DNA of 64,000 bases from Paradevosia shaoguanensis (GTDB lineage Bacteria > Pseudomonadota > Alphaproteobacteria > Rhizobiales > Devosiaceae), in NCBI RefSeq assembly GCF_016801025.1, contig NZ_CP068983.1, positions 4,022,501 to 4,086,500 on the forward strand, read 5' to 3'. The position numbers and the translations under genes are program-made. Position 1 is the stretch's first letter. Every line of letters begins with the position of its first letter. This document shows positions 24,808-32,893 of the stretch, piece after piece. Below the pieces are notes generated by a model that saw nothing but the letters and a program-made list of their open reading frames with translations, had not been told where the DNA came from and searched no databases.

Positions 24808-25815
24808 ATGAGACATGCAGTCAACCTGGCCGCTGCGGCCACGATTCTGGCAAGCGCGCTTTCGGGCACGGCGCTGGCGCAGGACAAGGTTACCTTCGGC
24901 ACCAACTGGCTGGCCCAGGCCGAGCATGGTGGTTTCTACCAAGCGCTCGCCGATGGCACCTATGCCAAGTACGGCCTCGACGTCACCATCCGCCAGGGCG
25001 GACCGCAGGTGCCGAACGGCCAGTTGCTCACCGCCGGGCAGATCGATTTCTACATGGGCGGCATGTCGACCATCGACGCGGCGCGCCAGGGCATGCCGAA
25101 CGTCACGGTCGCCGCCATGTTCCAGAAGTCGCCGCAGATCCTGATGTCGCATCCGGATGCCGGCTTCACGGACCTGGCGAGCCTCGCCGGCGCCAGCAAG
25201 ATCATCATGGGCAAGGACAGCTTCTTTGCCGGCTACTGGCCGTGGATGCGCTCGAACTTCAAGGGGTTCAGCGATGACATGTACGAGCCCTATACCTTCA
25301 ACCCTGCTCCGTTCATCGCCGACGACAAGTCGGTGCAGCAGGGCTACCTGACCGCCGAGCCTTTCGAGATCGAGAAGCAAGCCGGCTGGGCGCCGCAGGT
25401 GTTCCTGATCGCCGATTTCGGCTACCAGCCCTATTCGACCACAATCGAGACCCGCCAGGACATGGTGGCGGACAAGCCCGACCTGGTTCAGCGCTTCGTG
25501 GATGCCAGCACCATCGGCTGGTACAACTATCTCTATGGCGACAACACGGCCGCCAACGACCTGATCAAGAAAGACAATCCCGAGATGACCGATGAGCAGC
25601 TGGCCTACGCCACTGCCAAGATGAAGGAATACGGGATCCTGGTGTCGGGCGACGCTGAAGCCCACGGCATCGGTTGCATGACCGACGCGCACTGGAAGGA
25701 TTTCTACGACGGCATGATCAAGGCCGGCGTCTACGAGGCCGGTATCGACCTCTCAAAGGCCTACACCACCCAGTTCGTCTGCAAGGACGTGGGCAAGGAT
25801 CTGGTCAAGAACTGA
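24808..25815 (+). CDS. periplasmic NMT1/THI5-type solute-binding protein
   Basis: A 335-residue protein with a signal peptide (cleavage after SGTALA, about residue 24) and the NMT1/THI5 fold: GTNWLAQAEHGGFYQALADGTY, then VTIRQGGPQVPNGQLLTAGQIDF. Close relatives bind thiamine-pyrimidine precursors, other pyrimidines, riboflavin or sulfonates. The CodA-like deaminase three genes on makes a pyrimidine or similar N-heterocycle a reasonable ligand, but this is inference. Ribosome site GAGAGGGA precedes ATG 24808. A terminator after the gene keeps the binding protein more abundant than the ATPase and permease. Confidence 0.88.
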   Translation: MRHAVNLAAAATILASALSGTALAQDKVTFGTNWLAQAEHGGFYQALADGTYAKYGLDVTIRQGGPQVPNGQLLTAGQIDFYMGGMSTIDAARQGMPNVTVAAMFQKSPQILMSHPDAGFTDLASLAGASKIIMGKDSFFAGYWPWMRSNFKGFSDDMYEPYTFNPAPFIADDKSVQQGYLTAEPFEIEKQAGWAPQVFLIADFGYQPYSTTIETRQDMVADKPDLVQRFVDASTIGWYNYLYGDNTAANDLIKKDNPEMTDEQLAYATAKMKEYGILVSGDAEAHGIGCMTDAHWKDFYDGMIKAGVYEAGIDLSKAYTTQFVCKDVGKDLVKN

Positions 25816-25831
25816 CAACACGCTTGACGGT

Positions 25832-25863
25832 GGGCGCGGACAATCGTGTTCGCGCCCCTTTTT
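25832..25863 (+). terminator. rho-independent terminator/attenuator after the binding-protein gene
   Basis: GGGCGCG (25832-25838) and CGCGCCC (25851-25857) form a 7-bp stem, followed by five T residues (25859-25863). It lies between the binding-protein and ATPase genes and so reduces, rather than blocks, expression of the importer core. Confidence 0.8.
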
Positions 25864-25881
25864 GTTATCGGAAATCGTCCA

Positions 25882-26706
25882 TTGACCGATCTGTCGTACA
25901 AGACCAGAGCGCCTGAGGCGGGCAGCGAGCAGCGGCCCGTCGTCACCATGCGCGACGTCAGCAAAGTATTCTCCAATGGCACGCTCGCCCTCAAGGGCAT
26001 GTCGCTGGACGTGCAGAGCGGCGAATTCATCTCCCTGCTCGGCCCCTCCGGCTGCGGCAAGTCGACGGCCCTGCGCATCATCGCCGGGCTCGGCGCGCCC
26101 TCCTCCGGCCAGGTGGCCTGGCCGAGCTCGAAGATCAACAGCAAGGGCCTGCCCGAAGGCGATGTCGGCTTCGTCTTCCAGGAGCCGACGCTGATGCCGT
26201 GGTCCACGGTCTTCGGCAATGTCTATCTGCCGTTGAAGCTCCGTGGCGTTTCCAAGGCCGATGCGCGTGACGCCGTCATGCAGCAATTGGCCAATGTCGG
26301 CCTCGCCGATTTCGCCAAGGCCTATCCGCGCGAACTTTCCGGCGGCATGAAGATGCGCGTCTCGATCGCGCGTGCCCTCGTCACCCAGCCCAAGCTGCTG
26401 CTGATGGACGAGCCCTTCGCGGCGCTCGACGAAATCACCCGGCAGAAGCTCAACGACGACGTGCTCGATCTTTGGACCCGCACCCGCGTGACGGTGATCT
26501 TCGTGACGCACTCGGTGTTCGAATCCGCCTATCTCTCCAATCGCATTGTGGTGATGCGGGCGCGGCCGGGTCAGGTCTATACGGACCTCCCCATCGCGCA
26601 GCCGGAAACCCGCGACGCGGATTATCGCGTATCTGAATTCTATCGCGCCAACTGCCAGACCGTCTCGGACGCCCTGCAGCGCGCCATCCAGTCGGCGGAG
26701 AGCTGA
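25882..26706 (+). CDS. ABC importer ATPase, nitrate/sulfonate/pyrimidine (SsuB/ThiZ-like) type
   Basis: A 274-residue ATPase with Walker A GPSGCGKST (about residue 54), signature ELSGGMKMR, Walker B LLLMDEPFAALDE and switch His in VTHSVFES. TTG 25882 is taken as start, with GGAAA seven bases upstream; a GTG at 25846 lies within the terminator stem and is unlikely, and ATG 25948 would remove the first strand. It works with the permease gene one base downstream of its stop. Confidence 0.87.
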   Translation: MTDLSYKTRAPEAGSEQRPVVTMRDVSKVFSNGTLALKGMSLDVQSGEFISLLGPSGCGKSTALRIIAGLGAPSSGQVAWPSSKINSKGLPEGDVGFVFQEPTLMPWSTVFGNVYLPLKLRGVSKADARDAVMQQLANVGLADFAKAYPRELSGGMKMRVSIARALVTQPKLLLMDEPFAALDEITRQKLNDDVLDLWTRTRVTVIFVTHSVFESAYLSNRIVVMRARPGQVYTDLPIAQPETRDADYRVSEFYRANCQTVSDALQRAIQSAES

Positions 26707-26707
26707 A

Positions 26708-27571
26708 ATGGCTGACATCACCCGCGCCGTCAGCAGCGAACAGGGCACCGACAGCGCCGCGATCATCGCGCCGCCGCGCGTGTCCAGCAACGAGAAGCTG
26801 CTGCGTTTCATCGTGCCCATCGGGGCACTGCTGGTTTTCGTGCTGCTTTGGCAGGCTTTCGTGAGCCTGCGCGGCATTCCCACCTACATCCTGCCGGGTC
26901 CGATCGACGCCATCGGGGCGCTGTTCAAGGATTCCGGCACGCTCTGGCCCGCCCTCTGGGTGACGCTGCGCATCACCTTCATGGCGCTCGGCGTCGCGCT
27001 GCTCGGCGGCGTGGTGCTGGCGATCATCATCGTGCAGTCCAAGTGGCTGGAGCTGGCGCTGTTCCCGTTCACCGTCATCCTGCAGGTGACCCCGATCATC
27101 GCCATCGCGCCGCTGATCCTCATCTATGCGCCCGATACGCAGACGGCGCTGATGATCTGCGCCTTCCTCGTGGCGTTCTTCCCGATCCTCTCCAACATGG
27201 TGCAGGGTCTCAAGAGCGTGGACCATAACCTGCTCAACCTCTTCGAGCTTTATGGCGCCAAGGGCTGGCAGACGCTGTTCTTCCTCAAGATCCCGGCCTC
27301 GATGCCCTACTTCATGGCGGGCCTGCGGATTGCCGGCGGTCTCTCGCTGATCGCGGCCGTGGTGGCCGAGTTCGCGGCGGGTTCGGCCGGACAGGGTTCG
27401 GGCCTCGCCTTCCGCCTGTTGGAGAGCCAGTATCGCCTCAACCTGCCGCGCATGTTTGCCGCGCTCATCATGCTTTGCGGCACGGGCATCGCCATCTACG
27501 CGCTGACCTCGTTCGTGGCCTGGCTGACGCTGCATCGCTGGCACGAAAGCGCCATCCGGCGCGAGAACTAG
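26708..27571 (+). CDS. ABC importer permease, SsuC/ThiX-like
   Basis: A 287-residue permease with about six membrane helices: an N-terminal helix (LLRFIVPIGALLVFVLLWQ), the IPTYILPGP motif seen in NitT/TauT permeases, and the EAA loop around ELYGAKGWQTLFFLKIPASMPY. The last residues form a short cytoplasmic tail. It forms the channel for the NMT1-type binding protein in this operon. Confidence 0.9.
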   Translation: MADITRAVSSEQGTDSAAIIAPPRVSSNEKLLRFIVPIGALLVFVLLWQAFVSLRGIPTYILPGPIDAIGALFKDSGTLWPALWVTLRITFMALGVALLGGVVLAIIIVQSKWLELALFPFTVILQVTPIIAIAPLILIYAPDTQTALMICAFLVAFFPILSNMVQGLKSVDHNLLNLFELYGAKGWQTLFFLKIPASMPYFMAGLRIAGGLSLIAAVVAEFAAGSAGQGSGLAFRLLESQYRLNLPRMFAALIMLCGTGIAIYALTSFVAWLTLHRWHESAIRREN

Positions 27572-27574
27572 CCA

Positions 27575-28897
27575 GTGGCCGCCAGCGCAGCATCCTGGGC
27601 CGGCGACAGCGTTGTGCTGCTCAACGCCCGCCTGCCCGACGCCGCCCGCGGGCTGGCGTCCGGCAAGGTGCAATTAGCCAATATCAGGACTGTCGATGGC
27701 AAGGTGATTGCCATCGGCGCCGACGTGACGCCGGAGCCCGGCGAGGCCAGCCACGATTGCCGGGGCGGCCTCGTAGTGCCGGCCTTTGTCGACGTGCATA
27801 CGCATCTCGACAAAGGGCACATCTGGACGCGGACCGAGAACCCGGACGGCAGTTTCATGGGCGCGTTGCGCTCGGTTGGCGCTGACCGGCAGGCGCATTG
27901 GTCGGCCGAGGATATCGAGCGCCGTACGGATTTTGCGCTGCGCTGTGCGTTTGCCCATGGCACGGCGGCGATCCGCACGCATCTCGATAGCGATCCCGCG
28001 CAGCGGGTAGTGAGTTGGCCGATCTTCGACAAGGTGCGCGACGCCTGGCGAGGTCGGATCGAATTGCAGCCCGTCGCGCTGATCGGGCCGGACAGCATGT
28101 GCGACCTGGAGGAAGTGCGGGCGGTTGCGCGCTGGATCAAGCCGTTTGGCGGCGTCCTCGGTGGCGCGATTGCCAACCATCCCGACGCGCGGACGGCAAT
28201 GGCTAATGTCGTGAAAGCGGCTGACGAGTTCGGACTGGATATCGACGTGCATTGCGACGAGACGCTCGATCCCGAAGCAAGCTCGCTGCTTTATCTGGCC
28301 GAGGCCATTCTGGAAGCCAGGTACGAGGGGCGCGCGCAGGCGGGCCATTGCTGTTCGCTGGCGACCCAATCTGCGGACGTCGCGGCTCGGACCATCGACA
28401 AGGTTGCCGAAGCAGCGGTGGCGGTTGTCTCGCTGCCGCTCTGCAACATGTATCTTCAGGATCGCCAGCCGGAGGGCGCTGTGCGTACGCCGCGCCTGCG
28501 GGGCATCACGCTGGTCAAGGAACTCAAGGCGGCCGGCTGTACCTTGTCGGTGGCCTCGGACAATACCCGCGACCCCTTCTATGCCTATGGCGATCTCGAC
28601 ATGGTGGAAGTGTTTCGCGAAACCGCACGTATCGCCCAGATCGACCACCCGAGCGATGACGCCTGGGACTGGCTGCGCGCGCTGACCGCCCTGCCCGCGG
28701 CCTCGGCCCGTTTCGCCTATGACGGCACCATCGCTGTCGGCCACGCGGCCGATCTCGTCATCCAGCGCGCCCGGTCGTGGAGCGAACTGCACAGCCGCCC
28801 GCAGGCGGACCGGATCGTGGTCCGGTCCGGGCGGGCGATCGACACTACCATGCCCGACTATTCCGAACTCGACGGCCTCATCGGAGCCCCATCATGA
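27575..28897 (+). CDS. cytosine deaminase-like amidohydrolase (CodA family)
   Basis: A 440-residue amidohydrolase. Metal and catalytic motifs follow CodA: VDVHTHLDKGHIW (residues about 70-82), DVHCDETLDP (H and E, about 226-235), GHCCSL (H, about 256), and the late Asp in ASDNTRDPFYAYGD (about 328). The start is GTG 27575, three bases after the permease stop. CodA family members deaminate cytosine, isocytosine, creatinine and related rings. Together with the importer and the divergent creatininase and RidA genes it suggests use of a nitrogen heterocycle. Confidence 0.85.
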   Translation: MAASAASWAGDSVVLLNARLPDAARGLASGKVQLANIRTVDGKVIAIGADVTPEPGEASHDCRGGLVVPAFVDVHTHLDKGHIWTRTENPDGSFMGALRSVGADRQAHWSAEDIERRTDFALRCAFAHGTAAIRTHLDSDPAQRVVSWPIFDKVRDAWRGRIELQPVALIGPDSMCDLEEVRAVARWIKPFGGVLGGAIANHPDARTAMANVVKAADEFGLDIDVHCDETLDPEASSLLYLAEAILEARYEGRAQAGHCCSLATQSADVAARTIDKVAEAAVAVVSLPLCNMYLQDRQPEGAVRTPRLRGITLVKELKAAGCTLSVASDNTRDPFYAYGDLDMVEVFRETARIAQIDHPSDDAWDWLRALTALPAASARFAYDGTIAVGHAADLVIQRARSWSELHSRPQADRIVVRSGRAIDTTMPDYSELDGLIGAPS

Positions 28898-30291
28898 GCA
28901 TCGCCAATTTCCGCGCCGACCTTGGCGACATTCCGGTTGAAGACCGTCCGCGCCTAGTGCAACAGCGCAGCCGCGACCATTACTGGTATTCGCCGATCCT
29001 GAAGGAAAAGCTCGAAAACGTCACCGCCGAGATCGTCGTCTCGCCGCGCTCGGTCGAGGAGGTGAAGACCGTGCTGGCAGCGGCTTACCGGCACAACGTC
29101 GCCATCACGCCGCGCGGCGCGGGCACGGGCAACTACGGCCAGGCCATGCCGCTGGCCGGCGGCGCTATGCTCAACCTCATGAACATGGATAAGGTGATCG
29201 AGATCAAGCCGGATCGCGTGCGCGCGCAGGCCGGCGCGGTGATGGAGCATATCGACCAGCAGACCCGGGCTGCCGTCGGCGGCGAGCTGCGCTTCCATCC
29301 CTCGACCTATCGCATGGCCAGCATCGGCGGGTTCGTCGCGGGCGGCTCGGCGGGCGTGGGTTCGATCCGCTGGGCGGGGCTGCGGGCGTTCGGCAATATT
29401 CTGGGCCTGAAGGTCATCACCTGCGAGGAGACACCGCGCGAGCTGGATCTGGTGGGCAAGGACATCCTCAAGGTCGCCCATGCCTATGGCACCAACGGCA
29501 TCATCGTCGAAGTCGAGATGCCGCTGACGCAGAGCTACGACTGGGTCGACGTGATGGTCGGGTTCGACGACTATCTCGACGCCTGCCGCTTTGCCGAGGC
29601 CGTGGGGCATCAGGATGGGCTGCTGGTCAAGGAAGTCGCCGCCTGCGCCGCGCCGATCCCCGAGACCTATTTCACCCGCCACAAGACCTATGTGCGGCCC
29701 GACCAGTCGGCGGTGCTGCTGATGGTGGCGCCGGTGGCGGTCGTGCCGATGATGGTGTTCATCGATCACCACAAGGGCGAGGTGCTCTATCGCTCCGATA
29801 CCGCGAGCGAGGAAGAGCGCAAGCGCCTGCCGCCTATTTATGAGCTGGCGTGGAACCACACGACGCTGCGGGCGCTCAAGGTCGATCCGACCATCACTTA
29901 CCTCCAGACCCGCTATCCGAGCGTGGCGCATATCAAGACCATCATGGATATCCTCGGCGACGAGCTGCCCATGCATGTCGAAGTGGCGCGGCAGGATGGC
30001 AAGGTGGCCTTCGCCGGCCTGCCCATGGTGCGCTACACCAGCGAGGAGCGGCTCGAGGAGATCATCCGCATCCACGAGGAGAATGGCTGCGCGGTCTTCA
30101 ACCCGCACCGCTATACGCTCGAGGAAGGCGGCATGAAGCGGACGGACAAGGCTCAGCTCGATTTCAAGCGCGAGGCCGATCCGCTCGGCATCCTCAACCC
30201 CGGCAAGATGATCGCCTGGAACGACCCGGATTTCGACTTCGAATCCGGCCGCATCTGGCTGTTCAGCGGCCTGGCACCTGCGGGGGCCTGA
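28894..30291 (+). CDS. FAD-binding oxidase/dehydrogenase (GlcD/VAO family)
   Basis: A 465-residue protein with an N-terminal PCMH-type FAD-binding domain: VSPRSVEEVKTVLAAAYRHNVAITPRGAGTGNYGQ (split across residues about 47-80), the flavin loop ASIGGFVAGGSAGVGS and a C-terminal cap ending DPLGILNPGKMI. These enzymes oxidise hydroxy acids, alcohols or alkaloid-like rings. ATG 28894 overlaps the deaminase stop. It may reduce the quinone pool or pass electrons to the flavodoxin-fold quinone reductase encoded next (stop/start overlap). Confidence 0.86.
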   Translation: MSIANFRADLGDIPVEDRPRLVQQRSRDHYWYSPILKEKLENVTAEIVVSPRSVEEVKTVLAAAYRHNVAITPRGAGTGNYGQAMPLAGGAMLNLMNMDKVIEIKPDRVRAQAGAVMEHIDQQTRAAVGGELRFHPSTYRMASIGGFVAGGSAGVGSIRWAGLRAFGNILGLKVITCEETPRELDLVGKDILKVAHAYGTNGIIVEVEMPLTQSYDWVDVMVGFDDYLDACRFAEAVGHQDGLLVKEVAACAAPIPETYFTRHKTYVRPDQSAVLLMVAPVAVVPMMVFIDHHKGEVLYRSDTASEEERKRLPPIYELAWNHTTLRALKVDPTITYLQTRYPSVAHIKTIMDILGDELPMHVEVARQDGKVAFAGLPMVRYTSEERLEEIIRIHEENGCAVFNPHRYTLEEGGMKRTDKAQLDFKREADPLGILNPGKMIAWNDPDFDFESGRIWLFSGLAPAGA

Positions 30292-30896
30292 TGCGCGTCC
30301 ACATCGTCCACGCCCATCCGGTCGAGACCAGCTATAACCGCGCGCTTTTCGATGCCGTGATCCAGGAGGCGCGAAGCGCTGGCCATGAGGTCGATCCGCT
30401 CAACCTCTACGATGCCGGGTTCGACGCTGTGCTCAGCCGACAGGAACGGCTCAACTACCACGACCTTGCGGTCAACCTGACCGACGAGATCAAGCCCTAT
30501 GCCGACCGGTTGCTGGCGGCAGAGGTGCTGATCTTCATCCATCCGGTCTGGAACTACGGCTATCCGGCTATTCTAAAAGGATATTTCGATCGGGTATTCC
30601 TGCCGGGCGTGTCGTTCTACATGGACGGCGAGGGCGACAAGGGCATTCCCAAGGCCAACTTCAAGCACATCAAGAAGGTGATCTACATCACCACCTATGG
30701 CGGCAATCGCTGGCGCACCTGGCTCATGGGCGACCCACCTCGCCGCGTCGCCAAGCGCTGGGCCTGGGTGACGTTCCGCACACCGAAGCCACCGACTTAC
30801 CTCGCGCTCTACGACATGAACAACAATACGCAGAGCCAGCTGACGGCGTTCATAGGCAAGGTGCGGCAGGCGATCAGGGACCTTGGCCGGCGGTAG
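30291..30896 (+). CDS. flavodoxin-fold NAD(P)H:quinone oxidoreductase (KefF/MdaB-like)
   Basis: A 201-residue flavodoxin-like protein. It starts VHIVHAHPVETSYNRAL, the FMN phosphate loop of the NQO1 family, and has FIHPVWNYGYPAILKGYFDRVFLPGVSF (about residues 81-108), the signature of this family. ATG 30291 overlaps the stop of the FAD oxidase gene. It is the last gene of the operon and is followed by a pair of hairpins. It may reduce a quinone or quinone-like intermediate of the pathway. Confidence 0.88.
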   Translation: MRVHIVHAHPVETSYNRALFDAVIQEARSAGHEVDPLNLYDAGFDAVLSRQERLNYHDLAVNLTDEIKPYADRLLAAEVLIFIHPVWNYGYPAILKGYFDRVFLPGVSFYMDGEGDKGIPKANFKHIKKVIYITTYGGNRWRTWLMGDPPRRVAKRWAWVTFRTPKPPTYLALYDMNNNTQSQLTAFIGKVRQAIRDLGRR

Positions 30897-31258
30897 AATC
30901 GGTTGCTGCGAAGCGGCTTCGCGGAAAATTCATGCTTTTTCCGCAACCAAGTTGGCAGACTTGCACCGCAAGCCATTGATTTTGCTAAGTGTGACTGGTC
31001 GTACGCGGCTCCAAATCGTTAAATTTTGACTCAATTTCGACCAATGTTTTGCGATCTTTCGCGGATTTTGCAGCGATATTCGCGACTTTTGGCGTATCTT
31101 TTTGATCCCCTTTCTTCGGAATTGGGCGGCTTCGATCGCGGCGTTTCCATTCTAACCCAGCCGGACGGGACGGGGATAAGTCGGCTTGGGGCGATTGAAC
31201 CAGTTCGGCTCAGGGGGCGTTCAGGCTAGAGCGCAACCGAACGGACACCCCCAGAACC
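30897..31258. other. gene-free interval with terminal hairpins and a phased T-tract region
   Basis: The 362-bp gap begins with GCGAAG/CTTCGC (30908-30922) and GCGGAAAA/TTTTCCGC (30921-30944), with GGTTGC/GCAACC (30901-30906, 30943-30948) able to close the whole structure; this is probably the operon end. From 31021 to 31113, nine T-tracts follow each other at about 11-bp steps (see separate entry). A 67-codon open frame at 31026-31229 starts with TTG without a ribosome site and is not accepted as a gene. Confidence 0.6.
31021..31113. repeat. nine phased T-tracts (predicted bent DNA)
   Basis: Runs of two to five T lie at 31024-31027, 31035-31037, 31047-31050, 31057-31059, 31066-31069, 31079-31080, 31087-31090, 31099-31103 and 31111-31113. 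Centre-to-centre steps average 10.8 bp, about one helical turn, over roughly 90 bp in otherwise GC-rich DNA. Phased A/T-tracts are known to bend DNA. The region lies 145 bp before the PPC-domain gene. Confidence 0.6.
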
Positions 31259-31702
31259 ATGCAGAGCAAGCTTATCCACGACGCCGAAGGTCAGCAGACC
31301 TATGCCATCATTCTCGCGACCGGAGACGAAGTCACCGCGTGCCTGACGGCCTTCGCCAGGGAGGCCGGACTACAGGCGGCGAGCTTCAAGGCGATCGGGG
31401 CGTTCAAGAGCGCCAGGCTGGCGTTCTTCGACTGGGAAGCGAAGGAATACCTGCCGATTGCGGTGGACGAGCAGGTCGAGGTCGCCTCACTGACGGGCGA
31501 CGTGGCAATCGGGCCGGACGACAAGCCGGCGCTGCACATCCATGCAGTGCTCGGCCGCCGCGACGGATCGGCGGTGGCTGGTCATCTGCTCTCGGCCGAG
31601 GTGAGGCCGACGCTGGAGGTGATTCTGACGGAGTCACCTGAATATCTGCGTAAAAAGCTCGATCCCAATGTGGGTTTGGCGCTGATCAAGCCGGAATTGT
31701 GA
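31259..31702 (+). CDS. PPC-domain (DUF296) protein
   Basis: A 147-residue single-domain PPC/DUF296 protein: YAIILATGDEVTACLTAFAREAGLQAASFKAIGAF at the start (residues 15-49), then the metal/ligand motif LHIHAVLGRRDGSAVAGHLLSAEV (about 96-119) with the conserved H-x-H and GH. Bacterial members form trimers of unknown function; plant relatives are fused to AT-hooks. It stands alone, downstream of the phased T-tract region and upstream of the LysR gene. Confidence 0.88.
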   Translation: MQSKLIHDAEGQQTYAIILATGDEVTACLTAFAREAGLQAASFKAIGAFKSARLAFFDWEAKEYLPIAVDEQVEVASLTGDVAIGPDDKPALHIHAVLGRRDGSAVAGHLLSAEVRPTLEVILTESPEYLRKKLDPNVGLALIKPEL

Positions 31703-31867
31703 GCTTTCGGCGAGTCTAGTCAAAGCAGACCTCGATGAGGATGGAGCGTCGCCGACGAGCCGGCCGATGGTTGCATCTGCGTGCATTGGCTCACCGCCCT
31801 GCCCCTTACCGCGGCAATCTTTTTCCTCCCCTGCTTCGACTTTAGACGAAACGGCCTGCGCGCTCGA

Positions 31868-31913
31868 TTGACATCTATGCGGAATTAGAATTGTGATTAG
31901 GTCATAATTCTAA
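31868..31913 (+). promoter_or_regulatory. promoter with inverted repeat before the LysR gene
   Basis: A consensus TTGACA box is at 31868-31873. TTAGAATT (31885-31892) and AATTCTAA (31906-31913) form a perfect 8-bp inverted repeat with a 13-bp spacer, covering the expected -10 and start region and ending 10 bases before the LysR ATG. This placement fits autoregulation. The rest of the 221-bp gap from 31703 shows nothing clear. Confidence 0.55.
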
Positions 31914-31923
31914 GATCGGATGA

Positions 31924-32883
31924 ATGATGGAGCTCAAGCCGCTCGAATCCTTTCTGGCCGTGATGTCCACCGGGAGCATTACCGGGGCGGCGCGCGTGCT
32001 TGGCCGGTCGCAGCCGGTGGTGACGCGCCATATCCAGGAACTCGAGACGGAGATCGGCTTCGACCTCTTCCGCCGCAACGGGCCGCGCATCTCGCCGACC
32101 GAGCGCGGGCTTCGCTTCCATACGGAAGTCGAGCGGCTCATGACGGGCCTCAACCAGCTTTCCGAGCGTGCCGCGGCCATTGCCGGCTCGGCGCCGCTGG
32201 CCATCGAGATCGCTGCGATCCCGGCGCTGGCGGCGGGTCTCGTGCCCAAGGCGCTGGCCATGGTCGAGGAGCCGTTGCAGCCGGCGACGATGCATGTGCG
32301 TTCGGCGCCGGCCGAGCAGGTGGTGCAATCGGTGATCGCGCGTAATGCCGATATCGGGATAGCCAGCCTGCCGCTCGACCATCCGGGCCTCGACATTCAC
32401 CGCCTCTATCGTTCGGCCTGCGTCGTGGCGCTGGCGGCCGATCATCCTCTGGCCGGCAAGGACGTCGTGCAGCTGCGCGATCTCACCGGAATGACGATGA
32501 TCGGCATGGCCAACCCCTTCCGCCTGCGCCATCGCGTCGACCAGGCATTGCGTGAAGCGGGGCTCGAGCCCAAGCGGATGATCGACACCAATGCGACGGT
32601 CACCGCCCTGCAACTGGCGCGACATACGCGCGGCGCGGCGATTATCGAGCCGATGACCGCCTATGGCCTGCCTGTCGAAGGGGTGGCAGTGCGACCGCTC
32701 GACGTCGACATTCCGTTTCTCTGGGGCGTGGTGACGGCGCTGCACGCGCCGCTTTCGGCGACGGCCCAGGCCCTGCTCCAGCACCTCGACACCGTCGCGC
32801 GCCAGCTGCTGCCCGACATCAAGATCTATGACGCCGCCGACACCGCCTCGCTCGCCGAGGCGCTCTACGGCGCAGCCCAGTAA
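31924..32883 (+). CDS. LysR family transcription regulator of the downstream catabolic operon
   Basis: A 319-residue LysR protein. The winged HTH is at residues about 4-62 (FLAVMSTGSITGAARVLGRSQPVVTRHIQELE), followed by an effector domain that begins PLAIEIAAIPALAAGLVPKAL. It is the first gene of a long co-directional series; the flavin monooxygenase gene starts 11 bp after its stop. LysR genes are usually divergent from their targets, so its position at the head of the operon is less common. Confidence 0.9.
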   Translation: MMELKPLESFLAVMSTGSITGAARVLGRSQPVVTRHIQELETEIGFDLFRRNGPRISPTERGLRFHTEVERLMTGLNQLSERAAAIAGSAPLAIEIAAIPALAAGLVPKALAMVEEPLQPATMHVRSAPAEQVVQSVIARNADIGIASLPLDHPGLDIHRLYRSACVVALAADHPLAGKDVVQLRDLTGMTMIGMANPFRLRHRVDQALREAGLEPKRMIDTNATVTALQLARHTRGAAIIEPMTAYGLPVEGVAVRPLDVDIPFLWGVVTALHAPLSATAQALLQHLDTVARQLLPDIKIYDAADTASLAEALYGAAQ

Positions 32884-32893
32884 GCGAGGTTCC

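Noticed and set aside
28894-30291. glcD assignment for the FAD oxidase
   Set aside because: The FAD domain is shared by many oxidases, and glcE/glcF partners are absent.
31026-31229. 67-codon open frame in the phased T-tract region
   Set aside because: It starts with TTG without a ribosome site, and its Phe/Leu content simply reflects the T-tracts.
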